Below, piece by piece: positions 9,098 to 19,639 of a DNA stretch of 64,000 nucleotides; position 1 is the first letter of the stretch; each line of letters starts with the position of its first letter. This DNA is from Bacteroidota bacterium (GTDB lineage Bacteria > Bacteroidota > Bacteroidia > Bacteroidales > GCA-2711565). The notes beneath the pieces are model-generated. The model had not been told where the DNA came from. It made no database searches and saw only the letters and a list, made by a program, of their open reading frames with translations. Made by a program: the position numbers and the translations under genes. The stretch covers positions 254,554 to 318,553 of the forward strand of contig JAHIVC010000099.1 in assembly GCA_018816945.1 (NCBI GenBank). Reading direction: 5' to 3'.

Positions 9098-10717
9098 CTA
9101 TTGGTTTTTTCTTGTATTAATTATCTCCAATCCCAAATGAATTTCAGCATTTGGATCATGGTTCAAGTCTTTATACTTCTGTTCAGTTAGTGGAAAATCA
9201 GGAATAAAACAGTTGCCACGCTCAACATCATCAGGATAAGTAATATTTTGTTTAAAAGACACAAAACCTTTAATTCCACTTTGTTTCAAGTTAAACATTA
9301 AAACATCACCAAAGTTATTTGGAGCCTGACCTGATGGTGTTCCAACAACTTTTGCCCCCACTGAATATAATCCGGTCAATAAATTCAACCCCGAACTATA
9401 GGTAAAAGGTGAGCTTAGAACGATTACACTTGATAGTTTGCAGTATTGAATATGGAATTTTTTAGAGTTATATACTTTCCAAAAGGTTGGCATACCTTTA
9501 AAAATCTCATCATAATTGTAAACATGACCTTTTCCCAGATAAAAATTCTCATTTCGGAAATCATATACAGAGCCGCTATTATTAATACTATCCTTTAGAC
9601 CATTATCATATTGTGAAAAGTACAATTCTGAATATTTCTTTATTGAATATCCATTATCTAATTTGTTTAAAGCATTGTTTCCATATAAAAGGTAAATGAG
9701 TAATTCTCTCATAATTGAATTGCCACCTGTATTATCACGTAAATCAATAATTAGATTTTTAGTGTTGGCTTTTTTCATTTCTTCGATCAGGTTAACAAAT
9801 ACTTCGGTAGCAGAAGGAATTCCTTCAAGTATTTTATTCCAATCGTCTGGCACTGGAGTAGAATTGTAGTTTTGATATACACTTGCAGCCATTTGGTCAA
9901 TACCATTATATGAGCGGGCTTTTAAATCTTCAAACCCTTCACGATATTTACTCATATCCTTAATAACAAGTAGTGCTGTTTGCTTTTTGTCATCCAGAAA
10001 AGAGTATGCAAAATCAGCTTTATCGGTAGAAGGAAGAGTATATTTTGATGGTTGAGTAATTATTTCTGAAGCCTGATGGGGAATGCTTATTTCAATGTTT
10101 TCAATATTGCCATCGCCATTTTTGAAGGATATTTTTAAGGGCGTATTACTTTCCCATTCAGGGATCAACTTGTTTAAGCCATCTTTTTTCCCAAAAGAAA
10201 GGTACTGCATAAAAATTAGCTTTGTATAGTAGTTTTCGGCTCCTCTGATATTTCCCTGACGGTTAACTAATTCTTCAAAAGGAATATTTTCGATAGAAAT
10301 AAGCTTGGCACCCAAAAGTGATTCGAGTTTTTTATCGGGAATGGACTGAACAAAAAGCGACTTTTCGACCGTTTTGAACTTGAATGGTAATCCAGACTCC
10401 TGTCCTGGTTGTTGATTTGGCAATAATCCCGTATGGCTATCACCTATACTTGCAATGAATGGCAAAATAAGGGAATAAAACTCGCTCTTAGTCAACCCCT
10501 CTAAAGGTAAAGAGTTAACAATGTTTTGATATCTTCGATGAAAAGCAATTTTACCACCACCCGAAAGATAAGGATCAGGATGACTCGCTTCAATAATAGT
10601 TAATAGTTGACCAAGGTCTTTTCTTAATGAGTCAGCAGGAATAATTTCGTTTTGAGCAAAAACTGAGCTTATAGTACCGAGAGTTAAAAAAATAGTAATA
10701 CTAATTATCTTTTTCAT
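9098..10717 (-). CDS. Exported S41-family protease
   Basis: The frame is open to 10780, overlapping the upstream permease gene, but ATG at 10717 (MKKIISIT) starts a proper signal peptide ending FAQ, giving 539 residues. S41 features include IGDSHTG at 91-97, the core strand NLIIDLRDNTGG at 321-332 and the nucleophile region PFTYSSG, with Ser441 or Ser442 as the likely catalytic residue. The usual downstream Lys context is not obvious (GTPSGQAPNNFG), so activity is probable rather than certain. It probably degrades or processes peptides in the periplasm. It follows the permease gene by 14 bp; a truncated relative lies at 7230-7343. Confidence 0.88.
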   Translation of the reverse strand: MKKIISITIFLTLGTISSVFAQNEIIPADSLRKDLGQLLTIIEASHPDPYLSGGGKIAFHRRYQNIVNSLPLEGLTKSEFYSLILPFIASIGDSHTGLLPNQQPGQESGLPFKFKTVEKSLFVQSIPDKKLESLLGAKLISIENIPFEELVNRQGNIRGAENYYTKLIFMQYLSFGKKDGLNKLIPEWESNTPLKISFKNGDGNIENIEISIPHQASEIITQPSKYTLPSTDKADFAYSFLDDKKQTALLVIKDMSKYREGFEDLKARSYNGIDQMAASVYQNYNSTPVPDDWNKILEGIPSATEVFVNLIEEMKKANTKNLIIDLRDNTGGNSIMRELLIYLLYGNNALNKLDNGYSIKKYSELYFSQYDNGLKDSINNSGSVYDFRNENFYLGKGHVYNYDEIFKGMPTFWKVYNSKKFHIQYCKLSSVIVLSSPFTYSSGLNLLTGLYSVGAKVVGTPSGQAPNNFGDVLMFNLKQSGIKGFVSFKQNITYPDDVERGNCFIPDFPLTEQKYKDLNHDPNAEIHLGLEIINTRKNQ

Positions 10718-10731
10718 TGTATAATTGTTTT

Positions 10732-13080
10732 TTAAATTTGTCGCAGACTCTCTATTGGATTTAAATTTGCCGTTTTCCATGTTTGATAACTTATTGTTAA
10801 AAATGCTAATAGTAGTGTTGCCAATGCAACCAAAGGGAAAATCAAAAAATTAATATCCGTTCGAAAAGCAAAATTATGAAGCCACTTATCACAATAATAC
10901 CATGCAAATGGCCATGCAATAATATTTGCAATGAGTACCCATTGGAGAAATGATGAAGTAAATACAACGATTATACTGCTGATATTTGCACCCAAAACTT
11001 TCCGTATTCCAATTTCCTTTGTTCTTTGTTGTGCCGAAAATGTTGCAAGGCTGAATAATCCAATAACTGTTATTATTACAATAAGTATTGAAAATATGTT
11101 AACCAATTTGCCCATCCTATATTCTGCAACATACTGTTTTTGTAAATTATTACTTACAAAATCGAATTCGAATGGTGAATCCGGAGCAAAGTCTTTCCAT
11201 GTTTTCTCAATATATTTAATAGATTCGCTAATATTATCTGGATTAATGCGTATTAAAAGAGTCCAGTACCAATCGGGCCACATTATGAACATCAATGGTT
11301 CTATATCACTTGTTAGCGGTTTTGTGTTGAAATCTTTAACTATTCCTATGATTTTGCCAGGAGATGAATAAAGCTCAAATCGCTGTCCGATAGGTTCTTT
11401 AAAACCCATAAGTTTTATTGCTTTCTCATTAAAAATATAATTGACAGTGTCGGTCTTGAATTCGTTGGAGAAACTCCTCCCAGCAACAAGTTCTAAATCA
11501 AACGTGTTAATAAAATCAGCATCGATCGAATTAAAATAGAAATGACCAGATGTTTCTTCCAGTTTTCCCTCCCAATCCAACCCATTCATTTTATTATTAA
11601 TATGAGATGGCAGTTCAGAACAACGACTAACATTGATTATTGACGGGTTAGAAAGTAGTGCTTCCTTAAACACTTCAAAACCTTTATTAATGCCTTTATC
11701 TAATGGTAAATAAAGCAAGTTTTCTTTATTAAAACCCAATTCTTTATTCTGAATAAACTTTAATTGAGAATAAATAATCCCTGTCGAAATCAGAAGTGAT
11801 GATGCTATGGTAAACTGCACGATAACTAAGATTTTACGCAAAGTGAATTTGCTTTTCCCGGATGTTGTAGCTCCACGAAAAACGGATGTTGGTTTAAACG
11901 AAGATGCGTAAAAAGCTGGATATGCACCCGATATCAATGTTATAATTACAATTAGTCCGATAACTCCAAGCACATTAATAATATCCCAAAAATTTACTAT
12001 GATATCTTTCCCTGTTATTTGTATAAATGATGGCAATAAAATTTCAATCATTAATAATGCCAATACCATCGCAATAACCGATTGTATAAATGCTTCAATC
12101 AAAAACTGTAGAATCAGTTCACTTTTCGAAGCACCAACCACTTTTTTCAGTCCAACTTCGCGCATTCTTCTGGCAGCAATGGCTGTTGCTAAATTGGTAT
12201 AATTAATGCAGGCAATTACCAGAATAAATATAGCGATGATACTAAAAATCAGTACATACTGTATTCCTGTTCGTTTACCTTCTGGGCTGTAAAGATGTTC
12301 TTGGGATAGGGCTTGCAAAAGTATGGAGTCTTCTTCGCTTTCATCATTCATGTTTTTGTTGAGAAGTGAAGTTAATTTTGAATTTATAGCTTCAATGTCT
12401 ATCGATGTCTTTGTCAATATATATGTTTCAAACATGTGAGAATTCCAACTGATTCCTCTTTCATCATTCTTGAACAATGGAGTGATGGGTAATACAATAT
12501 TGAAATCCATTAACGTATTGCTTGGTAAATCATCAATAATACCTGTAACAGTGTAGTGATTTGTTGGCCCAACATTGATGTCAATCGATTGTCCAATTGG
12601 ATTTGTATTTCCAAAAAACTTCCTAGCAATCTCTTTAGTAAGTACTACTGAATTGGGATTACTAAGCACATTTTCGGCAATTCCTTCAATGAATTTATAT
12701 TGAAATACCTTAAAAAAATTACTGTCAGCAGCCAGTATTTTATTCTCACGGAATTTTATTTCGCCTTTTGCTACTACTGCTCTTTTGGGGTATGTACGGA
12801 CAAATGCTTCAACCTCTGCAATTTCCTGTTCAATTGCCGGACCAAATAAGTAGGGCAAAGATTTGGTAGTAGTGGTGCCATATCCAATCTTGTTTAATTT
12901 ATTCAAGATATAGATCCGTTTTACATTGGGATTAAAATTTTCATAGCTTATCTCGTTTTTTACCCAGAACATAATTAATACAAAGCTGGTCAATCCAATA
13001 CTTAAGCCAATTATATTTACAACTGTAAATATTTTATTCTTTACAGCAATTCTAAGTGAGCTTTTTAATATTGTTATCAT
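10732..13080 (-). CDS. FtsX/MacB-type ABC transporter permease
   Basis: 782 residues with the double FtsX layout: a transmembrane helix at about 20-42, a periplasmic MacB-like domain, FtsX core helices at about 280-400, a second periplasmic domain, and terminal FtsX helices at about 665-770. ARRMREVGLKKVVGA and QRTKEIGIRKVLGA are the classic cytoplasmic FtsX loops. Such permeases transmit mechanical force for export of peptides or lipoproteins, or control envelope enzymes. No partner ATPase is encoded in the window, so it must be supplied elsewhere. Its place among exported peptidases suggests peptide or toxin export, or sensing. Confidence 0.92.
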   Translation of the reverse strand: MITILKSSLRIAVKNKIFTVVNIIGLSIGLTSFVLIMFWVKNEISYENFNPNVKRIYILNKLNKIGYGTTTTKSLPYLFGPAIEQEIAEVEAFVRTYPKRAVVAKGEIKFRENKILAADSNFFKVFQYKFIEGIAENVLSNPNSVVLTKEIARKFFGNTNPIGQSIDINVGPTNHYTVTGIIDDLPSNTLMDFNIVLPITPLFKNDERGISWNSHMFETYILTKTSIDIEAINSKLTSLLNKNMNDESEEDSILLQALSQEHLYSPEGKRTGIQYVLIFSIIAIFILVIACINYTNLATAIAARRMREVGLKKVVGASKSELILQFLIEAFIQSVIAMVLALLMIEILLPSFIQITGKDIIVNFWDIINVLGVIGLIVIITLISGAYPAFYASSFKPTSVFRGATTSGKSKFTLRKILVIVQFTIASSLLISTGIIYSQLKFIQNKELGFNKENLLYLPLDKGINKGFEVFKEALLSNPSIINVSRCSELPSHINNKMNGLDWEGKLEETSGHFYFNSIDADFINTFDLELVAGRSFSNEFKTDTVNYIFNEKAIKLMGFKEPIGQRFELYSSPGKIIGIVKDFNTKPLTSDIEPLMFIMWPDWYWTLLIRINPDNISESIKYIEKTWKDFAPDSPFEFDFVSNNLQKQYVAEYRMGKLVNIFSILIVIITVIGLFSLATFSAQQRTKEIGIRKVLGANISSIIVVFTSSFLQWVLIANIIAWPFAWYYCDKWLHNFAFRTDINFLIFPLVALATLLLAFLTISYQTWKTANLNPIESLRQI

Positions 13081-13115
13081 TTTAGATGTCTAAATTATAT
13101 TTCTACTAAGATTAA

Positions 13116-15053
13116 CTAGATTTTGTAACCATTCTTAAGCTCAAGTTCCAATAAATCAACCAAGCCCTTTAGATACTCTATTGCATCCTTATAGGGTTTT
13201 TGGGTTGTCATATCTACTCCAGCTAACTTCAATAAATTAATAGGATAATCCTTGCCACCTGCTTTTAACAAATCCAAATATTTACTTATTAAGATTTGTT
13301 TCTTTGTTTCATCTGGCTCATTTGAGATATTTTTAAAAATACTTAAGGCAGCCGAATAGCTTGTTGCATACTGGAACAGATAGAAATACTTATTGTACAA
13401 ATGTTGAGTTCGGAACCAGCCATATTTTTCATTGCCATCACGGTATAAAATATCTCCATAATACGTTTCCTCGATTGTATCAAACATGTTCGAGAGTGAC
13501 TCTATATTAACTGGCATATCATTTTCAACCATTTTATATGCCTTGTACTCAAATTCTGATAATTGTGCAATTCGAAAAAACTTGCTAAAAAAAGTGTTAA
13601 TCTCCTGGTTTATTAAATCAATTCGCTCCTCAGGGGATTCTGCATTTTTTATCAGGTAATCAACTAGTGCTAACTCATTAACAATAGATGCAACTTCAGC
13701 TATAAAAACTGGGTAATCCTTTGATGCCAATGGTTGGTTCAAATTTGATAAGGTTGCATGCATTGCGTGACCTGTTTCATGAGCCAGAGTAAAAACATTT
13801 GCCCTGGTTTCATTAAAATTTAAAAGTAAATATGATTGAACTTCTGGTACACGCATATGAAAAGCACCATTACGTTTGCCTGGGTAAGGATAAACATCAA
13901 CATTACCAGGTCTTAAAAAGGCATCAACCATTTTACCATAGTCCTCACCAAAAACACTAAGAGCATTCTTTGTAATTTCCAGCGCTTGTTCGTATGAGTA
14001 GAATTTTCTGAATTGAGTAAGACCAAGGTTTAAATCTGTTTTATAGAGTGTATCTAAACTCAACGCACTTTTTCGAAGTTGAAAGTATTTTTGGATTGCA
14101 GGAATTGCTTGTGGAGCGGTTTCTAAAAAAGTTGAATAAACTGATGTTGGAATACTATCAGTATCAAGCACATAATCAAGACATGATGGATAGCCATAAA
14201 TCTGTGCAGTTGCCCATCGTGATTTAAGAATACCCGTATAAATTTCAGCAAAAGTATTTTTATTTTTAATATAGGTATTAAAGTTACTGTCACCTATTAA
14301 TTTCCTGTCATTTTGGTTTGTACTTGTATTTAGAAATCGTTCCACCGATGGAGAATTACAAAGAATTTCTTCACCGGTTGATATTCTCACCTTTTCGAAT
14401 TGAATATCTGCAACAGAAAGGGAGTTATAAATATTTTGATTTGATGATAAAGCACTACTCAGTATTGACATAAGTTTTTGTTGATCCTCAGGTAAGATAT
14501 GTTCTCGTTGCCTGAAAAAATCAGATAAATAATGATGGTATGGTTTAAGTCCTGAATATTTTTGTGTCCATTCAAGCAATTTATTCTTATCCAATGTTGC
14601 AAGTTCTGGATCGATCCATGCAACATTTTGCTCTACTTTAGTAATGATATTTGAAAAATATTGCATTTTAGCTGAATATTCAGAGCTTCGAGCATCTATT
14701 GCCTGCCATAAACCTACATAACAGTATAGTTTTGTTGCTTTATTCGACATATTAAATTTTGCATCTAAAAGCTTCTGAAGGATTTCGGGTTTATTAGCAC
14801 CAGATTCATTTATTGCACGGTGTTTCTTAGAATCATCAGAACTTAAAATCCCTTTGTATTTTTGTATTTCAGTAACATCTTGTTGAAGTTCCGTCAGATC
14901 GGCTTCCCATGCCTCCCATGTCGAATAGATTTTGGTTAAATCCCATTGATATTCTTTTGGAACCTCAATGCGCTGTTTATATTGCTTCTGTTGTGAATAA
15001 ACGTTTATGCACAGAAGGAATAGAAGGCTGATAGTTATTGATTTTGGTTTCAT
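13116..15053 (-). CDS. pepF: Exported oligoendopeptidase F (M3B)
   Basis: 645 residues. A signal peptide ends at VYSQQ, unusual because many PepF enzymes are cytoplasmic. The zinc site is HETGH at 425-429, with the third ligand Glu453 in IAEVASIVNE. The N-terminal helical M3 domain and the YxRDGNEKYGWFR-type C-terminal segment are present. The enzyme cleaves short peptides (about 7-17 residues). The exported form would act on periplasmic peptides, alongside the M61, S41 and GGT enzymes encoded next to it. Confidence 0.93.
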   Translation of the reverse strand: MKPKSITISLLFLLCINVYSQQKQYKQRIEVPKEYQWDLTKIYSTWEAWEADLTELQQDVTEIQKYKGILSSDDSKKHRAINESGANKPEILQKLLDAKFNMSNKATKLYCYVGLWQAIDARSSEYSAKMQYFSNIITKVEQNVAWIDPELATLDKNKLLEWTQKYSGLKPYHHYLSDFFRQREHILPEDQQKLMSILSSALSSNQNIYNSLSVADIQFEKVRISTGEEILCNSPSVERFLNTSTNQNDRKLIGDSNFNTYIKNKNTFAEIYTGILKSRWATAQIYGYPSCLDYVLDTDSIPTSVYSTFLETAPQAIPAIQKYFQLRKSALSLDTLYKTDLNLGLTQFRKFYSYEQALEITKNALSVFGEDYGKMVDAFLRPGNVDVYPYPGKRNGAFHMRVPEVQSYLLLNFNETRANVFTLAHETGHAMHATLSNLNQPLASKDYPVFIAEVASIVNELALVDYLIKNAESPEERIDLINQEINTFFSKFFRIAQLSEFEYKAYKMVENDMPVNIESLSNMFDTIEETYYGDILYRDGNEKYGWFRTQHLYNKYFYLFQYATSYSAALSIFKNISNEPDETKKQILISKYLDLLKAGGKDYPINLLKLAGVDMTTQKPYKDAIEYLKGLVDLLELELKNGYKI

Positions 15054-15091
15054 CTCTTTTTATTTAAATTATTTATTACTGATTATATGCT

Positions 15092-17014
15092 TTACTGGAT
15101 TGGCAATTCATTTCTATACCATCTCCTGAAGTTATATTCTTGTTCTTTTGTCATTGAATCACTTACTGAAATCTTATACCTATAAGTTGATGGTGCATAT
15201 TCAACACTAATTGGTAAAAAAGTTTCCATGCCTTCGCGAATAATAGGTAATTCAACAACACTGCCTTTTTTCACATAGTTTCCAACACTATCCCTAAAAG
15301 GTGTTCTGCAATCTTCTCCAAAAACATCATACAAAATTTTATCACCCTTTTTAAAGACACTTCCAGGATTTACCTTTTCAATATTATAGACCCTGACCCT
15401 TTCTACCAACATTTCAACTCCGTAGCCACCATCAAGAGTGCTAACAGGCATATCCTCAGTTATTTTTTCATGAAAATCAAGGCCTAACGATGCGAAAGCT
15501 GATTTGAAGTCGAAATTATCTTTCCCACTAATATATTTTTCGAAGAAATATTTTAGCTCTGGATGAACAATATTGGAAAATTCATTAAAGATTTCATCCT
15601 CTTTAAATGCTTTGTTTTTGAATTTCTTGCTAAGAATAAAGATTACATCGGCAAGATTTTTTTGTCCGTTAGTCAACCTCATGATTTCAAAATCGAGGAA
15701 CATAGCTGTGATGGTACCTTTGTTGTAAACTTGTGAGTATTGCTCACTCCATGGATCTTCTAAAATTTTGGTACTCCAGTTCGTAAAACTGATATCAACC
15801 GGAAATTTATTCATTATGAGCATTTTAATACGCATCACATCGTTTAGGAGCTCATCAAGTCCTATTAACCCGGTTTGTAATTTAGTGTGCCAAGAGAGGT
15901 AATCGGTTACTCCTTCATAAAGCCAGAGATGTTCCGACATTTTCGGTTCCTGAAAATCAAAATTTGCAACTAATTCACTCTTCAGGTTTAATGGAGTAAA
16001 AATATGAAGAAGTTCATGGGTGCAAGTTCTTTGCATAAAGTAGAGATAGGATTCAGGCCTGCCGGCATCTGCATAAAAATAGAATGATGATGAACCATGT
16101 TCCAATGCTCCAACATGTATTTTCGACATCTTCATTTTTTGAAAAATATTAAGTGAGCTACTGCCATAGATTCCATCCTTAAAATGAGTCAAATCCTTTA
16201 AGTATATAATCAGGGAATATTTTTTTAAAGGCAGTTCTTCTCCATAGTATTTTCTAACTGATTCTAAATAAGGTTTTATCCCGTTTTTAATAATATCAGA
16301 AGAAGATTTTCCTGTTTCGGAATAAATACCAATCTGGATAAGCGTTTTGTCCAATAAGAAACTTGTCGTGTCTGGTTTTGAAAATAATACTGGGCAATCG
16401 ATTAATTCTTGGTAGCTTTCTGATGAAAAACTTTGCAAATTTTTCGTGTTTTCAGATTCTGATAAACTTGTAACCCCATAAAAATCATCAGGTTTATTAA
16501 ATGAAAGATTGAACCTAGCTTCTTTATATCCTTCAAAATAGCCAAAAACTGCACTTGTATTAAATGCAAATACCTTATCTTTTGCAAAAATTGAACCGGA
16601 TGATGGTGGAATCTTTTTTCCTTTTCTACCATTATAGGTTGAGCTAACTTGATATGTAATCCTGTACAATGAATTTGCATCCTGAATATTAAAGCAATTG
16701 TCATCAACCTTTTTAACGTTTAGTTCATCTCCATCAACATCAAATGCTTTAAAATGTTTGATAAACCTGCCAAAATCAACCCGATCGTAATTACCAGGAA
16801 TAATTGCGGGAAAGTAGAAATTAATAGTCTCATTACTAATTTTAGGACAAATCAGTTCAACAGATATTTGATTATTATCTGCTTGTAAAAGATCTATGGA
16901 GTAACCATATACATTTGAATCATCACTTCGTTCTTTGTTATTCTTATTTATCGTGGTGTTACACGACATTATCAAGAAAACAAGACAGATTTTTAGAATA
17001 TAATATTTTTTCAT
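15092..17014 (-). CDS. M61-family (glycyl aminopeptidase-like) metallopeptidase lipoprotein
   Basis: 640 residues. Lipobox IMSC places the lipidated Cys at 18. The N-terminal part resembles the M61 beta-sandwich domain. The catalytic zinc motif is HELLH at 333-337, with Glu367 in LYEGVTDY as third ligand. The C-terminal part (about 545-620) looks like a PDZ domain (GSVFKKGDKILY). M61 peptidases prefer N-terminal Gly/Ala residues. It is expected to be membrane-anchored, and is 38 bp upstream of the M3 peptidase gene in the same array. Confidence 0.9.
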   Translation of the reverse strand: MKKYYILKICLVFLIMSCNTTINKNNKERSDDSNVYGYSIDLLQADNNQISVELICPKISNETINFYFPAIIPGNYDRVDFGRFIKHFKAFDVDGDELNVKKVDDNCFNIQDANSLYRITYQVSSTYNGRKGKKIPPSSGSIFAKDKVFAFNTSAVFGYFEGYKEARFNLSFNKPDDFYGVTSLSESENTKNLQSFSSESYQELIDCPVLFSKPDTTSFLLDKTLIQIGIYSETGKSSSDIIKNGIKPYLESVRKYYGEELPLKKYSLIIYLKDLTHFKDGIYGSSSLNIFQKMKMSKIHVGALEHGSSSFYFYADAGRPESYLYFMQRTCTHELLHIFTPLNLKSELVANFDFQEPKMSEHLWLYEGVTDYLSWHTKLQTGLIGLDELLNDVMRIKMLIMNKFPVDISFTNWSTKILEDPWSEQYSQVYNKGTITAMFLDFEIMRLTNGQKNLADVIFILSKKFKNKAFKEDEIFNEFSNIVHPELKYFFEKYISGKDNFDFKSAFASLGLDFHEKITEDMPVSTLDGGYGVEMLVERVRVYNIEKVNPGSVFKKGDKILYDVFGEDCRTPFRDSVGNYVKKGSVVELPIIREGMETFLPISVEYAPSTYRYKISVSDSMTKEQEYNFRRWYRNELPIQ

Positions 17015-17120
17015 AAATCATACATTTATTAAAGAGTCTTTACAATTAAACTTCATTTCAATAATCCGATTCAGGTATTAGATGTTTAAAATTGAAGCGT
17101 AATGATCCATTTTTATGGTT

Positions 17121-19553
17121 TTAGAATTTTTCATTGATTACATTTTGCTGAATCCTATTATTTCTTTTAAAATTGTTTATTTTATAACTGATATTTAAAG
17201 TAATGATGTTATTTTCAGGCATGTAAGCAAAACGATTAATGAAATTGCTCCCATTTTCGTCCATTTTAATTTTGCCCGATTCAAACAAATTACGTGCTTG
17301 CAATACAAGGGTAAGATTTTTCTTTAACAGCTCCTGTTTAACGGAAGCGGTTACCAAATAAAATGGATCTATATCGCCCTGTTGCATTACCGCTTTTCCG
17401 TAGTATTCTGCATTTAACTGAAACAGGGTAGTTTTTGAAATAGCGCAACTTGAATTGAGTCGGATCGTAAAGCTGAAAGCACTGTAATTTGCATTAAAAT
17501 CCTCAATCCTCCCTTTCGATAACATATAGAACAAATCGACTGATGGATAAAGTTTTAATGTTTTAAATAATTTAAAGCTTGAAGAAAATTCAGACCCGGC
17601 AAATCTATTCAGGTTCATGTTACCATAAGTCATAACGTGTCCGCCATTTGAATCGAGTAATGTGATTTGCGTGAGTGCATTTTTTGTATAACGATAATAG
17701 CTGTTAATGGATAAAGTAAATGGTTTGAATATTTTAGTGATATTGAATTCGTAGGAATCTGTAATATCAGGTACGAGGTCTGGATTTCCGATATTCATCA
17801 GTTTTGAACTTCGGCTTGATGGGAATGGATTCAGCCAAAAATCAGTCGGCCTTTGTATCCGTCTTGAATAACTGGCTTGCAATTGAAGTTTTTCACTAAC
17901 TTGTCTTGATAAATGAAATGTTGGGAATAGATGCAATTTTTGATATGTATAATCGATGTTACTCGTTTGTTGCTCCAGTATCCTATCGGTTATTTCACTT
18001 CGTAAACCAAGCTGGTACTCTGTTTGATCAGCTTTACCCATAATCATTAAGAACGCTCCATAAATTTGTTGGTTGAAAACCAGATTATTGGAAAACTCCT
18101 GATTAATCTTCCAATTATTTTGTAAATAATCATAGTTTTCGAAATCAAGAGATACGTTTCTTTTGTTTCGGCTTATCAATAAGCCACTTTCAAAACCTAA
18201 CCTCTCATTAATTTCAAACGAATAATCGGTCTTTAATTCATAAATAAACCTTTCATAGTTATTTGAAGATTTAAGGATTTCAGGTTCAGCATCAATTTGA
18301 AAATAATCCTGATCTGTATCAAAATCTTTCGATAGCTGATCAAAACCGCTATTGAGGTAGGTATATGAGAAATCTAAACTAATTTCATTTCCTTTTTCCT
18401 TGAACTTATGAACGAACAATATTGCAGGGTTAATAAAATATCCATCTACATCGTATGTTTCATTATTTGCAAAATAAGATACCAGCCCATCTGTGGCAGT
18501 CCATTGCTTGTTATAAACCGATTTATTTTTGTGGAAATTGCTTGTTCCAATCGTGTTAATAAATGACAGATTATTTTTAGAGTTGAATTCATAATCCAAG
18601 CCTAATTTTAAATTTGAGGAAGGACGAATTCCTGTTTGATCTACAACTTCATCATTAAAATAAGAAGTATTATTCAGTAGATAATTTCTTTTGATATCAA
18701 AATATTGATTGTTTACATTCTCCCTGATGTCGGCTCCTAGAAAAATATTAATCTTTTCCTTCTTCAGATTAAAAAGAAAGTCGCCTGAATAACTCTCGTT
18801 GCTTGAATAAGAAGTATTCACAATTCCTGATAAGCCCTTTAATATTTGTTTTTTTGTAACAATATTTATTATACCCGCTACTCCTTCGGCATTGAATTTA
18901 GCTGATGGGTTGGTGATTATTTCGATTGTTTCAATTGAATTGGCTGGTATCTGTCTTAAGGCCTCTGATCCCTGAAAAGGACTTTGTCGGCCATCAAGCA
19001 GTACCAGGAAATTGGTGCTGTTCCTTAACAGAACTTCACCGTCAATGTTGGTTTTTACAAAAGCATTGTTTTGCAAGATGTCAATCGCAGTCCCACCCAC
19101 TGAACTTAAATTTTTTGAGACATAAATCACCTTTTTATCAATTTTCTGCTCAACAGTTTTCTGTTCTGATTGAATTGAAACTTCATTTAACTCAAAAATT
19201 TCCTCTTCTAGTTTTATTGATGGGATATCAATCACTTTGTTTTGGATGGTTACGATTAAGTTATCCACCCTATGCTTTTTATATCCAACAAATTGGATGA
19301 TGAGATAAAAATTGCCGTATGGTACATTAGAAAGTGTGTACTTCCCAGATGAATTTGTAATAGTACCGGAAACGAAAGATGAGTCAGAAGCCTTAAATAT
19401 TGCAATGTTTGCGTATTCAATAGGGAAATTGGCTCTGGAATCTATAACTAAGCCGTTAATTTTACCGCCATTGATCTCATTTAAAGTAATTGAATAGGAT
19501 ACCAAGGTCAGTCCAAACACAAAAAATAGAATTGTATTTAATCGTATTCTCAT
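17121..19553 (-). CDS. TonB-receptor-like outer-membrane beta-barrel protein with CarboxypepD_reg domain
   Basis: About 810 residues from ATG 19553; an in-frame upstream start at 19577 would add eight residues before the signal peptide, so I prefer 19553. After the signal sequence there is a CarboxypepD-regulatory-like domain (about 25-110; GKYTLSNVPYG), a plug-like domain with VLLDGRQSPFQGS and GVAGIINIVTKK, and a beta-barrel of the OMP_b-brl_3 type to the C-terminus. These proteins import or bind oligomers or peptides, or transduce signals at the outer membrane. It is the promoter-proximal gene of the array and is divergent from the LytS/LytTR pair. Confidence 0.9.
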   Translation of the reverse strand: MRIRLNTILFFVFGLTLVSYSITLNEINGGKINGLVIDSRANFPIEYANIAIFKASDSSFVSGTITNSSGKYTLSNVPYGNFYLIIQFVGYKKHRVDNLIVTIQNKVIDIPSIKLEEEIFELNEVSIQSEQKTVEQKIDKKVIYVSKNLSSVGGTAIDILQNNAFVKTNIDGEVLLRNSTNFLVLLDGRQSPFQGSEALRQIPANSIETIEIITNPSAKFNAEGVAGIINIVTKKQILKGLSGIVNTSYSSNESYSGDFLFNLKKEKINIFLGADIRENVNNQYFDIKRNYLLNNTSYFNDEVVDQTGIRPSSNLKLGLDYEFNSKNNLSFINTIGTSNFHKNKSVYNKQWTATDGLVSYFANNETYDVDGYFINPAILFVHKFKEKGNEISLDFSYTYLNSGFDQLSKDFDTDQDYFQIDAEPEILKSSNNYERFIYELKTDYSFEINERLGFESGLLISRNKRNVSLDFENYDYLQNNWKINQEFSNNLVFNQQIYGAFLMIMGKADQTEYQLGLRSEITDRILEQQTSNIDYTYQKLHLFPTFHLSRQVSEKLQLQASYSRRIQRPTDFWLNPFPSSRSSKLMNIGNPDLVPDITDSYEFNITKIFKPFTLSINSYYRYTKNALTQITLLDSNGGHVMTYGNMNLNRFAGSEFSSSFKLFKTLKLYPSVDLFYMLSKGRIEDFNANYSAFSFTIRLNSSCAISKTTLFQLNAEYYGKAVMQQGDIDPFYLVTASVKQELLKKNLTLVLQARNLFESGKIKMDENGSNFINRFAYMPENNIITLNISYKINNFKRNNRIQQNVINEKF

Positions 19554-19609
19554 TTCTAAAATATTTATTTTTATCAAAACAATCTTTATTTAATAAGTTT
19601 TACAAATCA

Positions 19610-19639
19610 AATCAACCAAATGGTAAATACAATCAACCA
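19610..19639. promoter_or_regulatory. Candidate LytTR operator (direct repeats)
   Basis: Two perfect copies of AATCAACCA at 19610-19618 and 19631-19639 are 21 bp apart. LytTR regulators bind paired direct repeats about two helical turns apart, and ACCATTTAG starting in the second copy is near the known LytTR-type consensus. The site lies in the 327-bp AT-rich region between the barrel gene and the LytS/LytTR genes, which otherwise shows only a -7 box. Function is inferred. Confidence 0.4.

Noticed and set aside
10718-10780. Longer N-terminus for the S41 protease
   Set aside because: It would overlap the permease gene and place the signal peptide internally; ATG 10717 gives a standard exported protein.
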